This document shows positions 55,140-62,064 of a DNA stretch of 64,000 nucleotides, piece after piece. Position 1 is the stretch's first letter, and every line of letters starts with the position of its first letter. Under the pieces are notes generated by a model, which had not been told where the DNA came from, did no database searches, and worked only from the letters and a program-made list of their open reading frames with translations. The translations under genes were made by a program, and so were the position numbers. Origin of the DNA: DASQZJ01 sp035638775 (lineage in GTDB: Bacteria; Pseudomonadota; Gammaproteobacteria; UBA5335; SLRW01); contig DASQZJ010000002.1 in assembly GCA_035638775.1 (NCBI GenBank), positions 239,145-303,144 on the forward strand, given 5' to 3'.

Positions 55140-57408
55140 GCCCGTGGCAGACGCGGAGGCGCGCACGGCGCTGCGCCTGACCCTGACCGGGCGGGTCCAG
55201 GGCGTCGGATTCCGTCCCTTCGTCTACCGCCAGGCCCGCGCCCGTGACCTGGCCGGCTGGGTGTGCAACCGGGGCGGCACCGTGCTGGTGCACGCCGAGG
55301 GGCCGCGGGAAGCGCTCGAGTCCTTCGTCGCGGCCCTGGTCGCGGAGGCGCCGCCCCTGGCACGGCCGATCGCGGGCCGACCGCAGCCAGCCACGCCGCA
55401 GGGCCTGGAGGAATTCCGGGTGCTCGCCAGCGAGGCGGCCGGCGCGGCCACCATTCACCTGCCGCCGGACCAGTTCGCCTGCGACGAGTGCCTGGCCGAG
55501 CTGAACGATCCGGGCGGCCGCCGCTACCGCTATCCGTTCATCAACTGCACCCAGTGCGGCCCGCGCTACACCATCATCCGCGGCATGCCCTACGACCGGC
55601 CGCGCACCAGCATGGCGGCGTTCCCGCTCTGCCCCGACTGCCGCGCGGAGTACGAGAATCCCCTGGACCGCCGGTTCCATGCCGAGCCGCTGGCCTGCCC
55701 CGAATGCGGGCCCCGCCTTCGCTGGCGCGCCGGCGACGTGCACCGGGAAGGCAACGAGCCCTCCCTGGCGGTTTGCCTTGACGCGCTCCGGCGGGGCCGG
55801 GTCGTGGCGGTGCGCGGCATCGGGGGCTATCAGCTCGTCTGCGACGCCGCCGACGAGTCCGCGGTGCGGCGTCTGCGCCGGCGCAAGCATCGGCCCCACA
55901 AGCCGTTCGCGGTCATGGTGCCCATGACCGGACCGGACGGCCTGGACACGGCGCGCCGCCTCGCGCAGCTGGACGCACTGCAGGCCGGCCTGCTGCGCGA
56001 TCCGATGCGGCCGATCGTGCTCGCGCCGCGCCGGGAAGGCGCGCCGCTGGCGCCGTCGATCGCTCCGTCCGTCGCGGACGTCGGCCTGATGCTGCCCTAC
56101 AGTCCGCTGCACCAGCTGCTGCTGGACGGCTTCGGCGCCGCCCTGGTGATGACCTCCGGCAACCTCAGCGGCGAGCCGGTGCTGACCGACCCCGAACAGG
56201 CGGAAACCCGCCTGGCCTCCGTGGCCGACGCCTTCCTGCACCACGACCGCCCGATCGTGCGGCCGGCCGACGACCCGGTCTACGTCCGCAACGACGGGCG
56301 CATGCGCCCGCTGCGCCTGGGCCGGGGCAACGCCCCGATCGAGCTCGAGCTCCCGCGCGCGGCGGATCGTCCGCTGCTCGCCTACGGTGCCTACCTGAAG
56401 AACACCATCGCCCTGGCCTGGGACCGCCGGGTCGTGGTTTCCCCCCATCTGGGCGACCTCGGCACGCCCCGCGCGCGGGAGCTGCTCGCGCGCGTGGCGC
56501 AGGACCTGCAGGCGCTCTACGGGGTGCCTGCCCGGCAACTCGCCTGCGACGCCCACCCCGGGTTCCCGACGCACCGGCAGGCGCGCGAGGCCGGCCTGCC
56601 CGTGCACGTCGTGTTTCACCATCATGCCCACGCCTCGGCGCTCGCCGGCGAGCTCGGCCTGCCCGGACCGATGCTGGTGTTCGCCTGGGACGGCGTCGGC
56701 TACGGTGAGGACGGCACCCTGTGGGGCGGCGAGGCGCTGGTGGGCGAGCCCGGTCGCTGGCGCCGCGCCGGCAGCCTGCGGCCCTTCCGCCTCCCCGGCG
56801 GCGACCGGGTCGTGACCGAGCCCTGGCGCACCGCCGCCGCGCTCGCCTGGGAAACCGGCCGCGACTGGCAGCCGCCGGAGCACGCGGCGCCCGGAATGCT
56901 GTTCGACGCCTGGCGGCGGGGCCTGAACAGTCCCCTGACCAGCGCCGCCGGGCGCCTGTTCGATGGCGCCGCGGCCCTCGCCGGCGTTACGCTCGAGGCG
57001 AGCTTCGAGGGCCAGGGCCCGATGGCGCTGGAGGCGATCGCGGTCGACGCGCCGGCGCTGCCGTTGCCGCTGGCGCGGGATGGCGGGGACATCTGGCGGA
57101 TCGACTGGGGGCCGCTGGTGGCGCTCATGTACGACGAAAGCCTCTCGCGGGCGGCGCGGGCCGGGAGTTTCCACGCCTCGCTCGCCGTGGCCCTGGCGGA
57201 ACAGGCGGCGCGGATCGTGGGTGAGCACGGCCTGCACCGCGTCGGCCTGACCGGTGGTGTGTTCCAGAATCGCCGGCTGACGGCCCTGGCGCGGCATGCG
57301 CTCGAGGCGCGTGGCTTCGAGGTCCTGCTCCCGGCGGCGCTGCCGGTCAACGACGCCGGCATCAGCTACGGCCAGGTCATCGAGGCGCTCGCCCGGCAAC
57401 CGGACTGA
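55105..57408 (+). CDS. hypF: carbamoyltransferase HypF
   Basis: 767 residues. It makes the thiocyanate-bound intermediate on HypE from carbamoyl phosphate, leading to the CN ligands. Domains in order: acylphosphatase (about 20-105; GRVQGVGFRPFVYR), two zinc-finger modules (CDECL/CTQCG and CPDC/CPECG, about 125-215), YrdC-like nucleotide site (about 220-400), and a Kae1-like domain with VFHHHAHASALAGELGL and FAWDGVGYG. The first ATG (55105) overlaps hypX by 35 bases; a GTG at 55144 without overlap is a fair alternative. Neither has a strong ribosome site. Confidence 0.95.
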   Translation: MSLKPVWPPAAEPVADAEARTALRLTLTGRVQGVGFRPFVYRQARARDLAGWVCNRGGTVLVHAEGPREALESFVAALVAEAPPLARPIAGRPQPATPQGLEEFRVLASEAAGAATIHLPPDQFACDECLAELNDPGGRRYRYPFINCTQCGPRYTIIRGMPYDRPRTSMAAFPLCPDCRAEYENPLDRRFHAEPLACPECGPRLRWRAGDVHREGNEPSLAVCLDALRRGRVVAVRGIGGYQLVCDAADESAVRRLRRRKHRPHKPFAVMVPMTGPDGLDTARRLAQLDALQAGLLRDPMRPIVLAPRREGAPLAPSIAPSVADVGLMLPYSPLHQLLLDGFGAALVMTSGNLSGEPVLTDPEQAETRLASVADAFLHHDRPIVRPADDPVYVRNDGRMRPLRLGRGNAPIELELPRAADRPLLAYGAYLKNTIALAWDRRVVVSPHLGDLGTPRARELLARVAQDLQALYGVPARQLACDAHPGFPTHRQAREAGLPVHVVFHHHAHASALAGELGLPGPMLVFAWDGVGYGEDGTLWGGEALVGEPGRWRRAGSLRPFRLPGGDRVVTEPWRTAAALAWETGRDWQPPEHAAPGMLFDAWRRGLNSPLTSAAGRLFDGAAALAGVTLEASFEGQGPMALEAIAVDAPALPLPLARDGGDIWRIDWGPLVALMYDESLSRAARAGSFHASLAVALAEQAARIVGEHGLHRVGLTGGVFQNRRLTALARHALEARGFEVLLPAALPVNDAGISYGQVIEALARQPD

Positions 57409-57422
57409 AGAGGTAGACCGCC

Positions 57423-58433
57423 TTGGCAGCAAAGGACTCACGCATCGCCCTCGCCCACGGCAACGGCGGACGCTTCATGCGCGAGCTGATCCGGGACCTG
57501 TTCGCCGCGCGGCTGGCCAACCCGGCCCTCGACGTCGATCTGGACGCCGTTGCGGTCCCGCTCGATGCCACCGAGATCATGCTCACCACCGACGGCTTCA
57601 CGGTGCAGCCGCTGGAGTTTCCCGGCGGCAACATCGGCTCGCTGGCGATCCACGGCACCGTCAATGACCTCGCCGTCGCCGGCGCCCTCCCGCGCTACCT
57701 CACGCTGAACGCCATCATCGAGGAAGGGACCGAAATGGCGCTGCTGGAGCGCGTGGTCGACGCCATGGCCGCGGCGGCCGCCGAATGCGGGGTCGCCGTC
57801 GTGGCCGGCGATACCAAGGTGGTCGGCCGCGGCGAGTGCGGCGGCGTCTACCTGGCCACGACCGGGATCGGACTGCGCCTGGACGGTCCCCGCCTGGGTC
57901 CCCGCCGGATCCGGCCCGGCGACCGCGTGCTGGTCAGCGGCCCGGTGGGCGATCACGGCGCCGCCGTTCTGCTCGCGCGCGAACAGTTCGGCATGCACGG
58001 CGAGCTGCGCTCCGACGCCGCCAGCGTGCTGCCGGCGGCGCAGGCGCTGCTGCGCTGCCCGGGCCTGCGCTTCATGCGCGATCCCACGCGCGGTGGACTC
58101 GCCACCGTGGCCAACGAAATCACCCGCATGACCGGCCTGGGCCTGCGCCTGGACGAGGCGGCAATCCCGGTCAGCGACCCGGTCGCGGGCGTATGCGAAC
58201 TGCTCGGCTACGACCCGCTCTACCTCGCCTGCGAGGGCCGCATCGTGGCGATCGTGGCCGCGGACGAGGCCGGACGCGCGCGCGACCTGCTGGAGGGCTC
58301 CGGCGCGGCCCCGGCACCGACCATCATCGGCACGGTCGGGAACGCCCCGCCCGGCGTGGTCCTCCAGACCACCCTCGGCGGCGAGCGCATGCTGGACGAG
58401 CTGGAGGACGATCCGCTGCCGAGGATCTGTTGA
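57423..58433 (+). CDS. hypE: hydrogenase maturation protein HypE
   Basis: 336 residues of the PurM/ThiL fold. It dehydrates the carbamoyl on its C-terminal cysteine to a thiocyanate; the C-terminus here is PRIC, as required. Other family stretches: ALAHGNGGRFMRELI, TTDGFTVQPLEFPGGNIG, GTVNDLAVAGALP and RDPTRGGLATV. The start is TTG, after GAGG about 8 bases upstream. It is the last of the hyp genes. Confidence 0.95.
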   Translation: MAAKDSRIALAHGNGGRFMRELIRDLFAARLANPALDVDLDAVAVPLDATEIMLTTDGFTVQPLEFPGGNIGSLAIHGTVNDLAVAGALPRYLTLNAIIEEGTEMALLERVVDAMAAAAAECGVAVVAGDTKVVGRGECGGVYLATTGIGLRLDGPRLGPRRIRPGDRVLVSGPVGDHGAAVLLAREQFGMHGELRSDAASVLPAAQALLRCPGLRFMRDPTRGGLATVANEITRMTGLGLRLDEAAIPVSDPVAGVCELLGYDPLYLACEGRIVAIVAADEAGRARDLLEGSGAAPAPTIIGTVGNAPPGVVLQTTLGGERMLDELEDDPLPRIC

Positions 58434-58444
58434 TACGAGGAAAA

Positions 58445-58633
58445 GTTGTTACGTTTTAAGTGGTTAAGTGGCGGCCGGACCGGGGCCTGCGCCCCGGTCC
58501 GGCCGCCTGGAGCGACGCTCGGGTGACCATCTCGCACACCGGTTCGAAAGCAGTATTCCGGGCGGGATGCCAGCCCGTGCGAATGTCCCTCGCCTCCCCG
58601 GCCTTTCCCCTTAACAACTTAAAACTTAACAAC
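58445..58633. repeat. AT-rich inverted repeat flanking a GC hairpin, after hypE
   Basis: The arm at 58445-58471 (starting GTTGTTACGTTTTAAGTGG) matches the reverse complement of 58608-58633 at 23 of 26 positions (GTTGTTA, GTTTTAAGT and GTTAAG are identical blocks). Its base composition is wholly unlike the surrounding DNA. It spans the gap between two convergent genes. Confidence 0.75.
58471..58506 (+). terminator. 16-bp perfect hairpin after hypE
   Basis: 58471-58486 pairs without mismatch with 58491-58506 around the loop CTGC. No T-run follows on either strand. It is likely to stop or stabilise transcripts from one or both sides. Confidence 0.55.
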
Positions 58634-58648
58634 TTAACAACTTAACAA
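58610..58648. repeat. tandem octamer repeat CTTAACAA
   Basis: Units at 58610-58617, 58618-58624 (7 bases, CTTAAAA), 58625-58632, 58633-58640 and 58641-58648. The array abuts the TAG stop (58649-58651) of the HemN-like gene, whose bases continue the repeat phase. Confidence 0.85.
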
Positions 58649-59974
58649 CTATCTGACAGGCGGCCTCGCGGTCTCCTGCCGCATGGCGATCGGGCAGGTG
58701 GCCTCCGGCAGCACCTCGTCGCGGATGTGGGCGCGCATCTGGTCGCGGAAGTTGTTCACGGTGGTGAAGAACCGCCGCATCATCACCAGCCAGAGGTACA
58801 TGCCGCGATCGGTCAGGGCGTAGCCCCCGGGTGTCCTGCGGACCGCGCCCAGCAGCTCCAGCGCCGCCAGCTCCTTCCACAATGCCCGGAAGTAGCCGGG
58901 GCCGAAGCGCCGGAGAGCCTTCTCCCGGTCCAGGTGCAGGCCGAACAGCTGCATCAGCAGGTCGTAGCGCAGCTGCCACTGGCGGCTGTAGCCGCGCCGG
59001 CGCGTGATCGCGACGCCGCGCTGCGCGACCAGCCGGTCATAGCGGTTGATGGAAAACGAGGTCGAGTACAACGCACCCTGAAGGTAGCTGAACGCACCGC
59101 TGCCCACTCCCACGTACTCGTCGGTCTCGATGATGTACTCGTCGATCATCCGGTTGCCGCGCGAGAAGGTCCACGCGGTCGAGGGCGGATGGGTCCGGCC
59201 GAGCCGCTGCCGGATCAGCGTATACAGCGCCTCCTCGTCGCGGTAGTCCACCAGGCCCATGGTCTTCGCCATGCGTTTCCGGGCGGAATCGGCGGTCATG
59301 AGCGGATAGTAGGAAACCTGGTCGAGGTTCACTTCCTGCAGGATCTGCAGATCGCGCTCGAGCGAACCGCGGGACTGGTTCGGCAGGTTGAAGATCATGT
59401 CCGCGTTCAGGGTGTCGAACATGCCGCGGGCGTCGCCGAGCCGCCTCGCGGTAAGGTCCCCGCCGCCGTAGGGACCGTACCGTCCCATCGCCTGCAGCAG
59501 GTCGTCGTCGAAGCTCTGCACGCCCACCGAGAGGCGGTTCACGCCGGCTTCCAGCAGCGTGTCGAGCACCGGCTGCGTCAGATGGTTGGGGTTGGTCTCC
59601 ACCGAGATCTTCCGCACCGGCCAGCACTCGCGGATCAGGGCCAGCGTTCGCGCCAGCTCCTCCGGCCATATCGTGGGGGTGCCCCCACCGACGTAGACCT
59701 CTCCGAATACGTAGCCCCGTCCGCGATAATCGCGGACCTCGTCCCTCAGGGCGGAAAAATACCGCTCCGCCTTCCCCCTCTGGAACTGGACCCGGTGAAA
59801 CGAGCAATAGGTGCACAGGCTCTCGCAGAAGGGGACGTGGACGTAGAGAAGATACTTCCGGCCGGCGGTGGGCGCCGGAACGGACGGCATCTCCCCGCCG
59901 TCGTCCGGAAAGCTCAGGACGTGCTCCATTACCCGGCCGATGGCCGGTTCCAGCCGGCTACCCATTCCGCTCAC
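58649..59974 (-). CDS. HemN-family radical SAM protein (coproporphyrinogen III oxidase-like)
   Basis: 441 residues. The radical SAM cluster is C50-x3-C54-x2-C57 (CESLCTYCSF), followed by VGGGTPTIWPEELA, VETNPNHLTQP and NRLSVGVQSFDDDLLQAMGR, all typical of the HemN/HemW/HutW group. It may be an oxygen-independent coproporphyrinogen dehydrogenase or a HutW/ChuW-type heme-degrading enzyme; the C-terminal YLWLVMMRRFFTTVNNFRDQ end leans to the latter subgroup. GGGGAG gives the start. Its promoter has an FNR-like box at ideal spacing. Confidence 0.85.
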   Translation of the reverse strand: MSGMGSRLEPAIGRVMEHVLSFPDDGGEMPSVPAPTAGRKYLLYVHVPFCESLCTYCSFHRVQFQRGKAERYFSALRDEVRDYRGRGYVFGEVYVGGGTPTIWPEELARTLALIRECWPVRKISVETNPNHLTQPVLDTLLEAGVNRLSVGVQSFDDDLLQAMGRYGPYGGGDLTARRLGDARGMFDTLNADMIFNLPNQSRGSLERDLQILQEVNLDQVSYYPLMTADSARKRMAKTMGLVDYRDEEALYTLIRQRLGRTHPPSTAWTFSRGNRMIDEYIIETDEYVGVGSGAFSYLQGALYSTSFSINRYDRLVAQRGVAITRRRGYSRQWQLRYDLLMQLFGLHLDREKALRRFGPGYFRALWKELAALELLGAVRRTPGGYALTDRGMYLWLVMMRRFFTTVNNFRDQMRAHIRDEVLPEATCPIAMRQETARPPVR

Positions 59975-60021
59975 TCCCCGGACTGCCGCGCACGGGCGCC
60001 CGGCCAGCCAGACTCTCCTGC

Positions 60022-60063
60022 AGTCTAGCGAGGCCGGCGACGGGTGCGCGTGACCTGAATCAA
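60022..60063 (-). promoter_or_regulatory. FNR-type promoter of the HemN-like gene
   Basis: On the minus strand TTGATTCAGGTCAC (60063-60050) is followed after exactly 22 bases by the -10-like TAGACT (60027-60022), the layout of a class II FNR promoter. One half-site is perfect, the other has two mismatches. Confidence 0.55.
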
Positions 60064-60087
60064 GCGGAAGCAGGCTGCGGCAGCGCG

Positions 60088-60333
60088 CTACCGCCCCGGG
60101 AAGAGCCCGGAATTGTCGACGTATATCCGGTCGTCCCGGATCGCGTTCCGCCCCTCGACGGCCGGCTCATTTCCGAACCGGAAGCGGGCTCCGGGCGCGA
60201 GGTACCCGGCAAACCCGCCGGGGTCAGCACGATCGATGCAGGCGAACAGTTCGTCCAGCCAGCGGTCACCGAGGCTCCGGGACGCGGCCGTGGGCCGTCG
60301 CGTTGCTGCCGCGGCCCGCTCGCCTCCCTTCAC
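60088..60333 (-). pseudogene. truncated SnoaL/NTF2-like protein gene coupled to the cytochrome gene
   Basis: 81 codons. GTG start overlaps the cytochrome stop (GTGA). The sequence LGDRWLDELFACIDRADPGG followed by LAPGARFRFGNEPAVEGRNAI is the N-terminal half of a SnoaL/nuclear-transport-factor-2-like fold. These proteins are usually about 120-140 residues; here the similarity stops at VEGRNAIRD and ends 16 residues later without the remaining strands. It is either a recently truncated gene or a short functional form. No role is known. Confidence 0.5.
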
Positions 60334-62030
60334 GCCCCGCCCGCGACGGTAATGATCACGGAAACGATCAGGGCGAGGCCGACCAGCACCACGATCGCGC
60401 CGAAAGTCGTCCATGCCCATACGGCGAGGCGCGACGGGGGCCCGACCAGCACGCCCTGGAGCTTGTCCTCCCGCACCAGTCGCTCGTATTGCTGCGGACG
60501 CTCCTCGCGGAAGCGCTCGAGCGGCAGTCGCCCGGTGAAGATGGTGATGTCCATCGGGAAGTTCTCCGGGCGCAGGTGGTTGTGGAAGTAGTGGAAGATG
60601 AAGATGAAGCCGACCGCCAGCAGCGCTTCCTCGCCGTGCACCACCGCGGCGACGTTCAGGATCTGCCCCGGCAGCACGCGCGCGGCCAGCGCCGGAATCG
60701 CCAGCATCAGCCCGGAGGCTCCGATCATCGCAACCCCCCAGAAGACCGCCCAGTAGTCGAACTTCTCCCAGTAGGTCCAGCGGTCCAGGCGCGGCCTCGG
60801 GCCCAGATAGAGGAACCAGCGGACGTTCTGGTACAGGTCCACGAGGTCCTTGCCCCGGGGCACCATGGAGTTCGCGCCCCAGAACAGCCCGAAGTCCCGG
60901 GTGCGAACGAAGCGCCACGCGACCACGACCAGGTGCAGGAAGAAGTAGCCGAACGTGATCCCGGCGCACACCAGGTGGATGTCCCGCATCTGCGGCTCGC
61001 CGCCGAGCAGCTGCGACAGGAAGTGCGCCCAGGGGGCGGAGGCATACTTGAGCGGCAGGCCGGTCATCGCCAGCAGGATGAAGCTGACGATCACGGTTAC
61101 GTGCATCCAGCGCTGGAGGGTGCTGAAGCGCTGTACGTAGGCGTTGCCCTCCGCCTGCACCCGCGGGAGCTCCCCGCGCAGCCGCGCGACGAAGCCCCGC
61201 TGCAGCCACAGCACGGTGTGCAGGCCGAAGAATCCGAACACGAAGATCAGCAGCGCAACCATGACGATGTGGCTGTAGAACACCACCGCCGAATGCGCCG
61301 GATTCCCGGGCTGGGGATGGGGGTCGAAGCGCGTGAAGTTGGCGTTGATGTTCTTGTGACACTGCCCGCAGGTCGCCACCAGGTTGCCGGGCGCGACGCT
61401 CGAGTGCGGGTCGCTGGCCGGCAGGGGCCGGTGCGGGTCGTGGCAGTCGGAGCAGCGCGGTGCCTTCGCCATGCCCAGGGCCGCGGCCTGGCCGTGGAAG
61501 CGGTCCATGTAGCCCTTGTAGTGTTCCTTGTGGCAGGCCGCGCAGCGCTGGGGAATGGAGTTGCGGAAGGCGGCGCTGTCCACCTTCTGCACGTCGTGGG
61601 CGCCGTGGCAGTCCGTGCAGTCCGGCGTCCGCTTCCCGGCCGCCTTGCCGGAGGCATGCTCGCCCATGCGCAGCTGGTGCAGCACGCGCCGATGGCAGCC
61701 GCCGCAATCCACCGGCTCCAGGCGCCTGGCGTGCGGGATGGCGTTGATGTCGGAATGGCAGTCGGTGCAGTTCAGCTTCGCATGCACCGAGTGCGCCAGG
61801 ACCCCGGGATCGACCGTGGGCACACGCCGGGGCGCGTGGCAGCTCTCGCAGGCCTGCTTGGTCAGCGGGTGCCCGGCCGGCAGGGCGGAGGCGCCGGCCG
61901 GCGTTGCCGCCGTCGCCGCCGCGGCGCTCGCGATGCCCGGCACGCACAGCAGCGGGACGACCGCCAGGAGCAGCAGGCCAAACACCCGGCCGCTTCTTCG
62001 TGGCCCCCGCCTCCCGCCTGGCTTGTTCAC
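60330..62030 (-). CDS. heptaheme cytochrome c fused to a membrane cytochrome b
   Basis: 566 residues. Signal peptide to about residue 36 (GIASA). Seven CxxCH motifs begin at C61, C88, C109, C138, C163, C193 and C221, with many further His for bis-His ligation. A membrane part follows with four to five helices (near 240, 310, 360, 430, 480 and 535) and histidines placed as in the cytochrome b subunits of formate dehydrogenase and hydrogenase (LQRWMHVTVIVSF, DIHLVCAGITFGYFFLH, VVHGEEALLAVGFIFIFHYFHNH in parts). It would move electrons between quinol in the membrane and the periplasm in a single chain. It starts 34 bases after the MtrB-like gene. Confidence 0.88.
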   Translation of the reverse strand: MNKPGGRRGPRRSGRVFGLLLLAVVPLLCVPGIASAAAATAATPAGASALPAGHPLTKQACESCHAPRRVPTVDPGVLAHSVHAKLNCTDCHSDINAIPHARRLEPVDCGGCHRRVLHQLRMGEHASGKAAGKRTPDCTDCHGAHDVQKVDSAAFRNSIPQRCAACHKEHYKGYMDRFHGQAAALGMAKAPRCSDCHDPHRPLPASDPHSSVAPGNLVATCGQCHKNINANFTRFDPHPQPGNPAHSAVVFYSHIVMVALLIFVFGFFGLHTVLWLQRGFVARLRGELPRVQAEGNAYVQRFSTLQRWMHVTVIVSFILLAMTGLPLKYASAPWAHFLSQLLGGEPQMRDIHLVCAGITFGYFFLHLVVVAWRFVRTRDFGLFWGANSMVPRGKDLVDLYQNVRWFLYLGPRPRLDRWTYWEKFDYWAVFWGVAMIGASGLMLAIPALAARVLPGQILNVAAVVHGEEALLAVGFIFIFHYFHNHLRPENFPMDITIFTGRLPLERFREERPQQYERLVREDKLQGVLVGPPSRLAVWAWTTFGAIVVLVGLALIVSVIITVAGGA

Positions 62031-62064
62031 GCTGGCTCTCCCTGCCCGGCGCCCCTGGCGCCGT

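Noticed and set aside
52164..57441. Very long open frames on the minus strand opposite hypD, hypX and hypF (about 1000 codons each)
   Set aside because: They are mirror images of high-GC coding genes. The proteins are Arg/Gly/Ala/Pro- or His/Gln-rich with no domain, and the plus-strand genes are certain.
58610..58648. Tandem octamers considered as a CRISPR array or as iterons of an origin
   Set aside because: The units are 8 bases long with no spacers, no cas gene, no replication gene and no DnaA-box cluster nearby.
60334..61947. Long alternative minus-strand frame within the heptaheme cytochrome gene
   Set aside because: It continues upstream of the SnoaL-like segment but carries no recognisable sequence there; the seven CxxCH motifs fix the other frame as the real one.
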